NCBI RefSeq assembly: GCF_025971955.1
Contig: NZ_JAPDMX010000033.1
Span: 186,001 to 250,000 of the forward strand
From: Shewanella subflava
GTDB lineage: Bacteria; Pseudomonadota; Gammaproteobacteria; Enterobacterales; Shewanellaceae
Length of the DNA stretch: 64,000 nt
Direction of reading: 5' to 3'
Shown here: positions 26,189 to 36,105 of the stretch, one piece after another
Layout of the letters: each line of letters starts with the position of its first letter
Numbering within the stretch: position 1 is the first letter of the stretch
Notes under the pieces: model-generated
Seen by the model: the letters and a program-made list of their open reading frames with translations, nothing else
What the model was told of the DNA's origin: nothing
Databases searched by the model: none
Made by a program: the position numbers and the translations under genes

Positions 26189-27304
26189 TTAAAAATCTTT
26201 TAATGGATGATGTTCAGCTTGCCATGGGGAGGTTAATAATGCTGCGAGTGCATCATCGCTCACTTGTGAAACATTATTAAATCGCCATTGTGGATTGCGG
26301 TCTTTATCAATTAACAGCGCCCGTACGCCCTCACAAAAATCGCCATGGGAGCAGCAATTCACGCTGATCCCTAGCTCCCATCTAAAACAGTCGGCTAAAC
26401 TTAACTCTGTGCCTAACTGCGCTTGGGCAAACACCAAATGCCAGCTTAATGGGCTACCAGCTAAGGCGCTTTTTTGTGCACGCCTTAACCAGTCTAATTC
26501 TGTTTGTAAGCTGGATAATTGATAATGCACATCCTCAATATCACCAGACATTAATAAATCGATTTGTTGTTGGAAAGTCGCAAGAGGGCTGTCACCGATT
26601 TCAACACTGACATTATCTTGCATCACTTTTAATAGCTGAGTCAGCGCCTGGTGGTTGACCTCGGTGCTATCATTCCAATGAACATCGGCTAAGGCATCAA
26701 ATAAAGGCTCTTTATCATCGCTGGCTAAAAAATGATTACCGACATTGACATAAAGCGCATCTGCAGCATTCATGTTGTAGGCTGTTAACCCTAAAAACAG
26801 GCCGATTTTACCTGGCATACGATTTAAAAAATAACTGCCACCCACATCGGGATATAAGCCGATAGTAATTTCTGGCATGGCAATGCGGCTACGTTCAGTC
26901 AATACACGATGACTGCCACCTGCCATTAAGCCTAAACCGCCGCCCATAACAATACCATCGCCCCAAACCAACACAGGCTTACCAAACTGATGCAGTAAAT
27001 AATCGAGTTGATATTCTTGGGTGAAAAATTCACAGGCTTCGTCAGTCATTTTATTTGGATTAGCCATTGAGGCATGGTAAATCGCCCGCACATCACCACC
27101 GGCACAAAATGCCTTATCACCGCTACCATCGAGCACAACCAAGGCGATATTAGCGTCAGTTTGCCATTGTTTTAGCTGCTTGGTCATGGCTTGCACCATG
27201 CCAATATTCAGCGCATTCAAGGCTTTTTCTATGTTTAAGGTCACAACCCCAATTGACTTGCCCGATAATGTGCCCAGGGTTTGAAAAATTACATCTTGAG
27301 TCAT
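26189..27304 (-). CDS. ivdE: 3-hydroxyisobutyryl-CoA hydrolase (IvdE)
   Basis: 371 residues from ATG at 27304. This start overlaps the ivdD stop by one base (TAATG), with GGAAG just upstream; an earlier in-frame ATG would give five extra residues. Crotonase fold with oxyanion-hole segments AFCAGGDVRAIY and WGDGIVMGGGLGL, and the hydrolase-specific MPEITIGLYPDVGGSYFLNRMPGKIG. It cleaves 3-hydroxyisobutyryl-CoA to free 3-hydroxyisobutyrate in valine breakdown. Length and the long C-terminal region separate it from ordinary hydratases. Confidence 0.92.
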   Translation of the reverse strand: MTQDVIFQTLGTLSGKSIGVVTLNIEKALNALNIGMVQAMTKQLKQWQTDANIALVVLDGSGDKAFCAGGDVRAIYHASMANPNKMTDEACEFFTQEYQLDYLLHQFGKPVLVWGDGIVMGGGLGLMAGGSHRVLTERSRIAMPEITIGLYPDVGGSYFLNRMPGKIGLFLGLTAYNMNAADALYVNVGNHFLASDDKEPLFDALADVHWNDSTEVNHQALTQLLKVMQDNVSVEIGDSPLATFQQQIDLLMSGDIEDVHYQLSSLQTELDWLRRAQKSALAGSPLSWHLVFAQAQLGTELSLADCFRWELGISVNCCSHGDFCEGVRALLIDKDRNPQWRFNNVSQVSDDALAALLTSPWQAEHHPLKDF

Positions 27305-28098
27305 TAGGCATTCTTCCAATTTGGTTTACGTTTTTCAAGGAAGGCATTTACGCCCTCAGCTTGATCTTGGGTATCAAACAAACTAACAAATAATTCTCGC
27401 TCTAGCGGCAATGCTTGCTTGCGTCCCATACTTCGCCCAGCTTGAATAAGGGTTTTACACACTGCCACACTACTCGGTGATTGCTTAGCGACTTTCGCGG
27501 CTAATGCCAGTGCCGCATCGAGTGCCAGCCCCTGCTCAACGACTTCTTCAACCAAACCGATTTTTTCAGCTTTAGCCGCGTCGATGCGCTCGCCACACAG
27601 GATCATCCGCTTTGCCCAACCCTCGCCAACTAAGGCGGTTAAGTTTTGCGTCCCGCCCGCACAAGGTAATAACCCGACAGTGGCTTCAGGTAACGCCAAT
27701 TGAGCTTGCGCTTCTGCAATACGGATATCGCAAGCAAGGGCGACTTCTAAACCACCACCCATGGCATAGCCATTAATGGCGGCAATCGATACTCCTCTAA
27801 ATGCGCTAAGGGTTTCAAATGCTTCACCAAAGTGTTTGGCCATGGTCGCCGCATTGCCTTTATCGCCATCGGCAAATACATTTAAATCTGCACCGGCGGA
27901 AAAAAACTTCTCGCCTTGTCCAGTGATCACTAAGGCGTAGATATCGTTATTGTCATTCAGTTCAAGTACTTTAGCTTTCAGCGCTTGTAAGCTGGCAGCG
28001 GTCCATGTATTGGCTGGTGGGTTGTTCATTTTTATAATGGCAGTGTTGCCATCAATACGTACCCAAATGGCATCGGTTGCTGTGGAATTAGTCGTCAT
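27304..28098 (-). CDS. ivdD: Enoyl-CoA hydratase (IvdD)
   Basis: 264 residues of the crotonase family: oxyanion-hole motifs FFSAGADLNVF and INGYAMGGGLEVALACDIRIA, and the hydratase glutamate region LPEATVGLLPCAGGTQ. It should hydrate tiglyl-CoA and methacrylyl-CoA in isoleucine and valine degradation. The stop TAA is overlapped by the ATG of the next gene, indicating coupled translation. Other acyl chains may also be used. Confidence 0.9.
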   Translation of the reverse strand: MTTNSTATDAIWVRIDGNTAIIKMNNPPANTWTAASLQALKAKVLELNDNNDIYALVITGQGEKFFSAGADLNVFADGDKGNAATMAKHFGEAFETLSAFRGVSIAAINGYAMGGGLEVALACDIRIAEAQAQLALPEATVGLLPCAGGTQNLTALVGEGWAKRMILCGERIDAAKAEKIGLVEEVVEQGLALDAALALAAKVAKQSPSSVAVCKTLIQAGRSMGRKQALPLERELFVSLFDTQDQAEGVNAFLEKRKPNWKNA

Positions 28099-28168
28099 AA
28101 TATAGTCTTATCTTCCATTGAAATTATCTAGTCTGCGCTAATTAGCCCCTATTAATAAGTAGATTGGG

Positions 28169-29326
28169 CTATCGAATAGGATGGGCATTTTCATCCAGCA
28201 GACGACGGGCAATAATCAACCGCATAATTTCGTTGGTTCCCTCAAGAATTTGATGCACGCGCACATCACGGAAATGTCGTTCAAGTGGGTATTCTCGAAT
28301 GTATCCATAACCGCCATGAATTTGCAGTGCCGCATCGCATACCTGAAATCCCACATCAGTGGCAAAGCGTTTTGCCATCGCACAATATGCACTTGACTCA
28401 GGGTCTTGAGTATCCAGCTTAAATGCCGCTAGGCGAACCATTTGGCGCGCGGCAACTAAGTCGGTAGCCATGTCAGCTAATTTAAATTGTAATGCTTGAA
28501 ACGCGGCTAACGGCTTACCAAACTGCTTGCGCTCATTCATGTATTGGGTCGCGCGATCAAGTGCTGATTGCGCAGTTCCGATTGAGCAAGTGGCGATATT
28601 AATCCGTCCACCATCTAAGCCTTTCATGGCAAACGTAAAACCTTGGCCTTCCTCACCTAACAAATTAGCAACGGGAACGCGCACGTTTTCAAAGCTGATT
28701 AGCCGAGTAGGCTGGGCATTCCAGCCCATTTTATCTTCGGCTTTACCGTAGCTGACGCCTGTAGTATTTGCGGGAATTGCAATCGCTGAAATCCCTTTAG
28801 GCCCCGCTTCGCCCGTTCGGCACATCACTACTAGTAGCTCGGTTTCACCGGCGCCTGAAATAAACATTTTTGAGCCGTTAATGAGGTAATCATCACCGTC
28901 ACGCACGGCTTTGGTTTGCAATGACGCCGCATCACTGCCAGCGCCAGGCTCAGTTAAACAATATGAGGCCAATAATTGGCCAGTTGTTAAGCCTTCAGAC
29001 CATTCACTGCGCAGGGTATCGGTTCCCCAGGTGGTCACCATCCAAGTGGCCATATTATGAATGGTTAACATGGCTGTGGTGGCCGTGCAGCCGTAGGATA
29101 ATTCTTCAAAAATGATCGATGCATCTAAACGAGACAACCCCATGCCGCCTTCTGACTCTGGTGAGTACAATGAACAAAAACCTAACTCGCCAGCTTTTTG
29201 GATAACATCTTTAGGAAAATGGTGTTCTTCATCCCATTTAGCGGCAAACGGGGTTAATTCATCAGTGGCAAATTGACGGGCAAGATCGGCAAATTGGCGT
29301 TGATCTTCATTTAAATTAAAATCCAT
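28169..29326 (-). CDS. ivdC: Acyl-CoA dehydrogenase, short/branched-chain type (IvdC)
   Basis: 385 residues of the acyl-CoA dehydrogenase family. FAD-contacting segments CLTEPGAGSDAAS and MFISGAGE, a C-terminal GGYGYIREYPLERHFRDVRV, and HQILEGTNEIMRLIIAR carrying the general-base Glu are intact. In the operon it should oxidise isobutyryl-CoA and 2-methylbutyryl-CoA to the enoyl-CoAs and pass electrons to ETF. It resembles ACAD8/isobutyryl-CoA dehydrogenase in length. Confidence 0.92.
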   Translation of the reverse strand: MDFNLNEDQRQFADLARQFATDELTPFAAKWDEEHHFPKDVIQKAGELGFCSLYSPESEGGMGLSRLDASIIFEELSYGCTATTAMLTIHNMATWMVTTWGTDTLRSEWSEGLTTGQLLASYCLTEPGAGSDAASLQTKAVRDGDDYLINGSKMFISGAGETELLVVMCRTGEAGPKGISAIAIPANTTGVSYGKAEDKMGWNAQPTRLISFENVRVPVANLLGEEGQGFTFAMKGLDGGRINIATCSIGTAQSALDRATQYMNERKQFGKPLAAFQALQFKLADMATDLVAARQMVRLAAFKLDTQDPESSAYCAMAKRFATDVGFQVCDAALQIHGGYGYIREYPLERHFRDVRVHQILEGTNEIMRLIIARRLLDENAHPIR

Positions 29327-29374
29327 TGAGGGACTCCTACTTTGTTCTGTCTGATGACTCTTGGGTCATTTATT

Positions 29375-29401
29375 GGCAGGCGAACATAAGTGTAGCCTGC
29401 C
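29375..29401 (-). other. Intra-operon hairpin between ivdB and ivdC
   Basis: GGCAGGC (29375-29381) and GCCTGCC (29395-29401) form a 7-bp GC-rich stem in the 104-bp gap. It may stabilise or attenuate the operon mRNA; no T-tract follows on the minus strand. Confidence 0.35.
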
Positions 29402-29430
29402 ATAAGGTCTTGTTTTTTTGAATTTGAAAA

Positions 29431-30924
29431 CTACTTGAGATTGATACTCATGTTGGGACCACTGACCGCGTCAGTTTCAAACCAACGTGAGGTAATAGTT
29501 TTAGTCTCAGTGTAAAAACGTACAGCTTGCTTACCATACGCATGTTGGTCGCCATAGAAACTGCCTTTCCAACCCGTAAATGAGAAGAAAGGTAAAGGCA
29601 CAGGAATGGGCACGTTAATGCCCACTTGACCGACTTCAATTTCATGTTGATATTTACGTGCTGCACCGCCAGATGCGGTAAAGATTGAAGTACCGTTGCC
29701 ATAAGGGCTGTTATTCACAAGCGAAATGGCATCGTCTAAGTTATCAACTTCCATGCAGCACAGCACTGGACCAAAGATTTCTTCTTTATAGATGCTCATG
29801 TCTGTTGTGACTTTGGTAAACATGGTTGGGCCAACCCAGTTACCCGATTCATATCCTGCAACGGTGAAGTCGCTGCCATCAAGTAGACATTCGGCGCCTT
29901 CTTGCTTGCCTTGCTCAATCAAGCTTAATACCCGCGTTTTAGCCGCAGGGCTAATAACAGGTCCATATGCCGCTTCAGGGTCATTCCACAAACCTGGGCG
30001 TACTTTTGCCAGCGCTTCTTTTAACTCAGGGATCCACTCTTTTGCTTTACCCACAAATACCGCTACGGAAATCGCCATACAACGCTGGCCTGCCGCGCCC
30101 ACCGATGCACCGACTAAATTATTGATCACTTGTTGTTTGCTTGCATCAGGCATGATCACGCAGTGATTTTTTGCCCCCGCAAATGCTTGTACCCGTTTAA
30201 GATTATCGGTACCCGTTTTGTAAATATATTGGCCAACACCCACAGATCCCACAAATGAAATGGCTTTAATCGCTGGATCTTGCAGTAAAATATCCACCGC
30301 CACTTTGTCACCGTGGATCAGCTGTAATACGCCTTTGGGTGCACCGGCTTCGACAAACAATTCGACCAAACGTTGCGGCGTCATTGGATCTTGTTCTGAA
30401 GGCTTTAAAATAAACGTGTTACCGCAGGCAATCGCTAATGGGAACATCCATAGGGGGATCATCGCAGGAAAGTTAAATGGCGTAATACCTGCACAGACGC
30501 CAAGCGGTTGGGTGTAACTGTAGGTATCAATGCTACGAGCGACGTTTTCAACGGTTTCGCCCATCATTAATGAGGCAATGTTACAAGCATGCTCAGCCAC
30601 TTCGATACCGCGCCACACATCGCCTTTGGCATCTTCGAACGTTTTACCGGTTTCTTGCGCCAATATCGTCGCAATTTGATCATGGTTTTCTTTCAACAAA
30701 TGTTGATAGCGCAACATCACTCTAGCTCGCTCAGATACGGGCACTTCTTTCCACGTTTTGAACGCTTCTTTTGCACTGTGAATGGCTTGCTCAACTTCAG
30801 CGGGCGTTGCGGCATTGATTTTTGCAATGACGCCATTGTTGATTGGGTTAGTGACGTCAATATTGTGAGTGCCTGTTCCCACTGTGAACTCACCATCAAT
30901 ATAATGTTTTACTTGTGTGGTCAT
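29431..30924 (-). CDS. mmsA: Methylmalonate-semialdehyde dehydrogenase (MmsA/IvdB)
   Basis: 497 residues of the aldehyde dehydrogenase superfamily. [31 protein letters not shown], glycine motif [11 protein letters not shown], and the nucleophile Cys in [14 protein letters not shown] are typical of the CoA-acylating methylmalonate-semialdehyde branch, as is the C-terminal [25 protein letters not shown]. It converts methylmalonate semialdehyde to propionyl-CoA, the end of valine degradation. ATG is preceded by GGGAAA. It lies 127 bp after the thiolase gene. Confidence 0.93.
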   Translation of the reverse strand: MTTQVKHYIDGEFTVGTGTHNIDVTNPINNGVIAKINAATPAEVEQAIHSAKEAFKTWKEVPVSERARVMLRYQHLLKENHDQIATILAQETGKTFEDAKGDVWRGIEVAEHACNIASLMMGETVENVARSIDTYSYTQPLGVCAGITPFNFPAMIPLWMFPLAIACGNTFILKPSEQDPMTPQRLVELFVEAGAPKGVLQLIHGDKVAVDILLQDPAIKAISFVGSVGVGQYIYKTGTDNLKRVQAFAGAKNHCVIMPDASKQQVINNLVGASVGAAGQRCMAISVAVFVGKAKEWIPELKEALAKVRPGLWNDPEAAYGPVISPAAKTRVLSLIEQGKQEGAECLLDGSDFTVAGYESGNWVGPTMFTKVTTDMSIYKEEIFGPVLCCMEVDNLDDAISLVNNSPYGNGTSIFTASGGAARKYQHEIEVGQVGINVPIPVPLPFFSFTGWKGSFYGDQHAYGKQAVRFYTETKTITSRWFETDAVSGPNMSINLK

Positions 30925-31051
30925 ATTATTTCCCTTTAAACCAGGTCAAATCGGGTAAGCATGAATGGCGATGATGTTATATTTATCCCAATCACTTGCT
31001 ATCGGGTTATTGCTCATTAATGCTCGTCTTGTTGAATATTTATTTGTCGCC

Positions 31052-32257
31052 TTACACTTCTATTGCCATTGCAACTGCTTCACCGCCGCCAATACATAAT
31101 GACGCAACACCACGATGTAATCCGCGGGCTTTTAATGCATGAATTAAGGTCACTAACAAGCGGGCACCAGAACAACCTATTGGGTGTCCTAACGCACATG
31201 CTCCGCCATTGACATTGACTTTGTTTGCATCTAGTCCAAGTTCAGAAATGGCTAACATCGTCACCATGGCAAAGGCTTCGTTGATTTCAAATAGATCAAC
31301 ATCATCTTTATTCCAATCCACTTTACCAAGGAGTTTGGTCATCGCGCCTACTGGTGCGGTAGTAAACATTGCAGGCTCTTGAGAGTGGGTAGTATGCCCT
31401 TTGATAGTGGCTAAAACGTCTAAACCTAAATTAGCGGCATTTTCACGCGTCATCATTAACAACACGGCTGCACCGTCAGAAATAGAGCTAGAGTTTGCCG
31501 CCGTGATCGAACCGTCTTTGGTAAAAGCAGGTCGTAAACTCGGAATTTTTTCAGGGCGGGCATTACCTGGTTGCTCATCAGTATCAATCACAATATCGCC
31601 ACGGCGATCACTGACCGTTACAGGGGTGATTTCAGCGTTAAAGGCACCGGAATTAATCGCATTGTTGGCTTTTTCAAGTGAACTCAGTGCAAAGGCATCC
31701 ATTTGCTCACGGGTTAAACCATAATCATCAGCGGTTTTTTGGGCAAATGTGCCCATAGCACCACCGGTATAGGCATCTTCAAGACCATCTAAAAACATGT
31801 GATCCAGTACTTTGCCATGCCCCATCCGCATACCGCTTCGCGCTTTATCTAAAAGATATGGGGCCTGGCTCATGCTTTCCATGCCGCCCGCAATAACGAT
31901 ATCGCTGCTACCGGCTTTAATTAAATCATGGGCTAGCATGACGGTTTTCATTCCTGAGCCACAGACTTTATTGACGGTAGTCGCGCCAACTGAAAGCGGT
32001 AAACCTGCGCCTAATGTCGCCTGACGAGCCGGCGCTTGTCCTAAACCCGCGGGTAACACACACCCCATTAGCACTTCATCAATACTAGAAGAAGCAATGC
32101 CACATTCGGTTATCAATCCTTGAATTGCCGCGGCCGCCAAGGCTGGGGCTTTCACTGATGACAATGCACCTTGAAAGCCCCCCATTGGGGTACGCTTGGC
32201 TGCAACAATGACGATATCTTGAGGTTGATTGGCTAATCCGGCTTGCTGTGAACTCAT
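31052..32257 (-). CDS. ivdA: Acetyl-CoA C-acyltransferase (thiolase, IvdA)
   Basis: 401 residues. Acyl-carrying Cys in NKVCGSGMKTVM, the His motif NEAFA, and the C-terminal GGACALGHPIGCSGAR and CIGGGEA show all four thiolase catalytic regions. It probably cleaves 2-methylacetoacetyl-CoA to acetyl- and propionyl-CoA in isoleucine degradation. General biosynthetic/degradative thiolases share these motifs, so the substrate is inferred from the operon. First gene of ivdABCDEFG, 47 bp after a LiuR-like operator. Confidence 0.9.
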   Translation of the reverse strand: MSSQQAGLANQPQDIVIVAAKRTPMGGFQGALSSVKAPALAAAAIQGLITECGIASSSIDEVLMGCVLPAGLGQAPARQATLGAGLPLSVGATTVNKVCGSGMKTVMLAHDLIKAGSSDIVIAGGMESMSQAPYLLDKARSGMRMGHGKVLDHMFLDGLEDAYTGGAMGTFAQKTADDYGLTREQMDAFALSSLEKANNAINSGAFNAEITPVTVSDRRGDIVIDTDEQPGNARPEKIPSLRPAFTKDGSITAANSSSISDGAAVLLMMTRENAANLGLDVLATIKGHTTHSQEPAMFTTAPVGAMTKLLGKVDWNKDDVDLFEINEAFAMVTMLAISELGLDANKVNVNGGACALGHPIGCSGARLLVTLIHALKARGLHRGVASLCIGGGEAVAMAIEV

Positions 32258-32304
32258 AACTACTCCAATAAAAACTAATTATCACAAAACATGGTATCAC
32301 TTTG

Positions 32305-32320
32305 ACGTTTACGCGAACGT
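32305..32320 (-). promoter_or_regulatory. Candidate LiuR operator of the ivd operon
   Basis: ACGTTTACGCGAACGT is an imperfect palindrome (ACGTT at one end, AACGT at the other) inside tttgACGTT...AACGTaaag, 48 bp before the ivdA start. Its form resembles the ACGT-rich inverted repeats bound by the MerR-family regulator LiuR, known to control branched-chain catabolic operons in Shewanella. The regulator gene is not in the window. Confidence 0.6.
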
Positions 32321-32324
32321 AAAG

Positions 32325-32649
32325 CAAGTAATAATTAGTCTAAGAAGTCGAGGATTTTCAGTCCATGTGTCAGTGAAGATTTACACCTAAAAATAGGCTC
32401 TTATGTTGAAGTAAATAAAGTTGGCTTTATCGCGGCGAAATTAAAGGGGGGGTTAAATAAATTCAACTTGGGTTCAGAGATGGGCTCAATCAGCACAATT
32501 AAAAAGATTAAGCTTATTTTGTAGCAAACTTGTCATGTATTGTTAAAACAAGGCGCATTAACACGTCAATAGCTGGCACATTGGACGTTAATGAAAGCAG
32601 CTAGCAAGACAAAATGCTGTTTTGTAATCATTTTTATCCCGAGCTAAGG
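32325..32649. other. Intergenic region between the ivdA promoter and the second TPR-GGDEF gene
   Basis: About 325 bases. Aside from the operator described separately, there is a G7 run within taaaggggggg near 32445 and AT-rich sequence. No gene, hairpin terminator or repeat was identified with confidence. Confidence 0.4.
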
Positions 32650-34512
32650 TTAAACACATTCAACGTAGAGTTGTACTTGATTGCGGCCTTGGTTTTTAGC
32701 CCGGTACATTGCAAGGTCTGCTTTATTAGCTAGATCACTGAACCATTGCTCATTGATTTGGGCGTCTATATCGATATCAGCAGCCACATCGAGTACCGCT
32801 ACACCTAAGCTTATCGTAAAAGCAACGGTAATCTCACCAAAATGAAAGGCTTGATCTGCAACAGCCCTTCTCATTCTTTCAGCAATTTGCATTGCTTCTG
32901 CCTGACTTGTATTGGGGAATACACATAAAAACTCTTCCCCGCCAACTCGACCAATAATATCGCTACGCTTGATGTAACTTTGACAGCGCCCTACTGCAGC
33001 AACAATCGCCTTATCGCCGATATCATGGCCGAATTGGTCATTAATTTTCTTGAAATGATCAATATCAAATAAAACTAAGGTAAATGGCTGTTGATGCTCA
33101 TAACAAGCAGCTAAACGTTTTCGACCTTCGATAAAAGTATGGCGACGATTTGCTATGCCGGTTAAAAAATCGGTTTGCGAACGCCGTATAAATTGTTTTC
33201 TCGAGTAAATTAAAAATAGCACCACTGCGCCTAAGCTAATGGCAATGACAATAAAAGTTATCATGGATAATTTAGTGATGTTTTGCTTGGCTATTTGATT
33301 ACTTAAATTGAGCTTGTTGATGGCGAGTGCTTTCTCAAGTATTTCATTTTCATAATTGGCCATTTTGACATTGTGGTTTAACGAGTTCATTACCACGTCA
33401 TTGGCGACCGCCTCTTCTGTATGTTGCTTTTCAATTTCAATTGCAGCAAATAAATACTGTTGAGCACTAAAGTGGTCGCCTTCAGAAGAGGAATAAACCG
33501 CCCTAACCTGTTCAATTAGCGATGCTGATTGACTATTAATATTAGCCGAATTTAAAAACGACTCGGCAACCGAACCTGCAGATACGATATCCTGATAGTG
33601 AAATAAGCTCAGCGACAAAAAACCTAGGTTTTGAGTCACAAAAAATGCTTCCTCTGTCGAAGCCGCATGCTCTTGTGCAATTTCAAACGCTGAAATGGCT
33701 GCATCAAAATTGTGTTGCTCGAAATAATAACGGCCTAAATTAAAGTAATAAAAAAACGCAAACTCTTTATATTCTGGCGCGTTAGTTTGTAATGTTTTCA
33801 TTTGTTCAAGATATTTGGCAGCGTTATCCCACTTTGCCAACATGATGGTTTCGCCAACTAGATTATGCAGCGTGGTGAATATATTTTGAATATGATTGCT
33901 TTGTTTCCAATGCTCAAATACTTGTAAAAAGTAGGATTCAGCTTGTTTATGTAAATGGTTATCACGGTAAATAGCGGCACTAGCCTCTAAAATTGAAGCT
34001 AAAATATCCGCATCAAGTTGTTGTGTTTTCGCAATATCTAAGGCTTGTTCGAGATGCATCAAACCAATATCAAAATTACTGGCTTGATTAAAGCAATATG
34101 CAACCAATGTTAATGCTGATGCTAATACCATTTGATCAGGCTGTTTACGCGCAAGTTCAGCTGCGGTAATTCTGTCAGGGCAATACTGTTTATCATCATT
34201 GGATTGCAGATAAGTTACAGATGATCTATCCAAATAACTTTGAATTAATAATGTCGATGTTGAGGTGTTTGACAATATATCGATGATTGTCGAGTAGTTT
34301 TGGTATGCTAACTCAAAATCTTTATTGGCCTGCTGGGCTGAAGCAAGGTGATGAAGCAATTGTGCTTTATCTAGCCTTGACCAGTCGTTACTACTGGTCA
34401 GTTGTCGGCTAATATAGTCGATTCTATTGCTAGGCTCAGTAATCTGCGTTAATTGTTGTTCAATCATTAACAGATCTGGCGTTTTAGCCGCAAAAGTGGC
34501 CGTCCCATACAC
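32650..34512 (-). CDS. TPR-repeat sensor diguanylate cyclase (GGDEF), copy 2
   Basis: 620 residues counting from the GTG at 34512. Same architecture as the gene at 18371-20236: TPR-like helices to about 390, coiled coil, one membrane helix near 412-435 (ITFIVIAISLGAVVLFLIY), then GGDEF with active site GGEEF in IIGRVGGEEFLCVFPN; the I-site Arg is Lys (KRSD). With the GTG start no signal peptide remains. In frame upstream, codons 34572-34513 encode a basic then hydrophobic stretch (IKKF... QAIILFSYLVYG) that would complete one, but they contain no ATG, GTG or TTG before a TAG; ATT at 34572 is the only plausible initiator. It should produce cyclic di-GMP in response to a periplasmic signal. Confidence 0.85.
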   Translation of the reverse strand: MYGTATFAAKTPDLLMIEQQLTQITEPSNRIDYISRQLTSSNDWSRLDKAQLLHHLASAQQANKDFELAYQNYSTIIDILSNTSTSTLLIQSYLDRSSVTYLQSNDDKQYCPDRITAAELARKQPDQMVLASALTLVAYCFNQASNFDIGLMHLEQALDIAKTQQLDADILASILEASAAIYRDNHLHKQAESYFLQVFEHWKQSNHIQNIFTTLHNLVGETIMLAKWDNAAKYLEQMKTLQTNAPEYKEFAFFYYFNLGRYYFEQHNFDAAISAFEIAQEHAASTEEAFFVTQNLGFLSLSLFHYQDIVSAGSVAESFLNSANINSQSASLIEQVRAVYSSSEGDHFSAQQYLFAAIEIEKQHTEEAVANDVVMNSLNHNVKMANYENEILEKALAINKLNLSNQIAKQNITKLSMITFIVIAISLGAVVLFLIYSRKQFIRRSQTDFLTGIANRRHTFIEGRKRLAACYEHQQPFTLVLFDIDHFKKINDQFGHDIGDKAIVAAVGRCQSYIKRSDIIGRVGGEEFLCVFPNTSQAEAMQIAERMRRAVADQAFHFGEITVAFTISLGVAVLDVAADIDIDAQINEQWFSDLANKADLAMYRAKNQGRNQVQLYVECV

Positions 34513-34687
34513 TAGGTAAGAGAATAGGATTATCGCTTGAAAAAATGAATTGCTACACGCAAATTTTTTAATAGCCGTCGTCCCAAGTGTAATGACTAAA
34601 CGTATCTAAAATGCTTCATGTACTCGCTATAGAATAGCGTTAATTCAGATTTATTGACACGAAAGCAACAATATTAGTCATCAATGT

Positions 34688-35638
34688 TTACTTAGCTTGC
34701 TTACTTTCCCAAGGCGTCATCTTACTCATATCCGATAAATCATACGGTGTTAACTGATAAACATAATAATTAAGCCAGTTACTTACAAGTAAACTGCCAT
34801 GACTGTGCCAGCGAGCGATTTGATCTTGGTTTGGATCATCATTACGATAATAGTTTAACGGAATATTTGGCTGTAAACCTTGTGCCAAATCACGTTGATA
34901 CTCATCATTTAAAGTGCCTTTTTGATATTCAGGGTGCCCCATTACAAATAGGTTTCGACTATCACGGCTAAGGACGATGTAAGCGCCCGCTTCAGCAGAT
35001 TCAGCTAAAATTTCAACGTCCTTATGGCGTCGAAGATCTTCAATGTTAATTTCAGCAAAGCGCGAATGCGGCGCATAAAACTCATCATCGAACCCACGCA
35101 GTAATGGATGCGGTTCACTGGCTCGCACGTGGTTGAACACCCCAGAGCGTTTTTGTGCTAGCAAACCACGATTGATACCATACAGATGGAATAACCCAGC
35201 ATGTGCCGCCCAGCAAAGAAACAAAACCGAAGTGACATGTTTTTGAGACCAATCGATAATTTCTTTAATATGCTCCCAATAAACAACATCTTCAAAATCA
35301 ATTTGCCCTAAAGGCGCTCCGGTAATAATCAGGCCATCATAATTATTATGCCTAACGTCTTCAAAGTCGCGATAAAAGGTATTCATGTGGTCAACAGAGG
35401 TATGTTTGGACTCTTTATCATGAATACGCAGTAAATCGACACCAACTTGAAGCGGCGTATTACCTAATAAACGCAACAATTGAGTTTCTGTTTCGATTTT
35501 ATTCGGCATCAAATTCAAGATTAGCACCCGCATTGGGCGAATATCTTGATTCGCCGCGCGGGTTTCAGACATCACAAAGATATTCTCTGACTCTAAAATA
35601 CCTGCGGCGGGTAAATTATCTGGAATTCGAACCGGCAT
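34688..35638 (-). CDS. metA: Homoserine O-succinyltransferase
   Basis: 316 residues. The catalytic triad is intact: Cys142 in [11 protein letters not shown], and His235 and Glu237 in VMGHPEYQ, the same numbers as in E. coli MetA. The oxyanion/acyl-specificity region [16 protein letters not shown] is present; acyl choice (succinyl or acetyl) depends on single residues here and is not proven. It activates homoserine as the first committed step to methionine. AAGGG lies eight bases before ATG. Only 44 bp separate it from the lipoprotein gene upstream, so it is probably transcribed from the MetJ-controlled promoter at 36106-36135. Confidence 0.96.
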   Translation of the reverse strand: MPVRIPDNLPAAGILESENIFVMSETRAANQDIRPMRVLILNLMPNKIETETQLLRLLGNTPLQVGVDLLRIHDKESKHTSVDHMNTFYRDFEDVRHNNYDGLIITGAPLGQIDFEDVVYWEHIKEIIDWSQKHVTSVLFLCWAAHAGLFHLYGINRGLLAQKRSGVFNHVRASEPHPLLRGFDDEFYAPHSRFAEINIEDLRRHKDVEILAESAEAGAYIVLSRDSRNLFVMGHPEYQKGTLNDEYQRDLAQGLQPNIPLNYYRNDDPNQDQIARWHSHGSLLVSNWLNYYVYQLTPYDLSDMSKMTPWESKQAK

Positions 35639-35682
35639 ACAACATCCCTTACCTAATTATTAATCGACAAATATGGTTGAAA

Positions 35683-36075
35683 TTATCGTTTGATCATATC
35701 CACAATCACAGTTAACGGTTGTGGATTAGTGATATTTACGGGATACGATTGCGTATTAATAAACCACAATTCATCATCAACAGTGATCCGTGCACTGATG
35801 GCATAACGATGGCCTGTTTTAAAAACCTCTGTTGGTATGACAAACTCAAAAGGCGTCACACCAGTCACTGGGCTAATTTCATATTCAGCTAAAATTTCAG
35901 CTTTAACATCTTGCAGTGACACATCTTGTAACTGGATTTGGATCACAGAATCAGCAGGTAATGCAATCCGTTGTTTATACAGCACTTGACCGACTATCTG
36001 AGTATTTTTAGGCGAGGTTTGGCATCCTGATAGACTCGCAACCATCGCTATCACACACAAAATCTGTTTAATCAT
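35683..36075 (-). CDS. YbaY family lipoprotein
   Basis: 130 residues. The lipoprotein signal ends in SLSGC, acylated Cys near residue 18. The rest is a YbaY-type domain: GQVLYKQRIALPADSVIQIQLQDVS, then PFEFVIPTEVFKTGHRYAISARI and a final LTVIVDMIKR. The family is known for periplasmic lipoproteins and pilotin-like relatives; no enzymatic role is known. Gln follows Cys+1, so outer-membrane localisation is expected. It lies between MetJ boxes and metA, an unexpected partner for a methionine gene; it may simply be co-transcribed. Confidence 0.85.
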   Translation of the reverse strand: MIKQILCVIAMVASLSGCQTSPKNTQIVGQVLYKQRIALPADSVIQIQLQDVSLQDVKAEILAEYEISPVTGVTPFEFVIPTEVFKTGHRYAISARITVDDELWFINTQSYPVNITNPQPLTVIVDMIKR

Positions 36076-36105
36076 GATTCACCTACTTTCATTGAGTGAC
36101 GTCGC

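Noticed and set aside
29375-29401. Intra-operon hairpin considered as a terminator splitting the ivd operon
   Set aside because: No U-tract follows on the minus strand, and pathway logic keeps ivdB and ivdC together.
29792-30166. Long antisense frame inside ivdB (also 15249-15560 in pstC and 31401-31724 in ivdA)
   Set aside because: Mirror frames of highly conserved genes with no ribosome-binding sites; typical shadows of codon bias.
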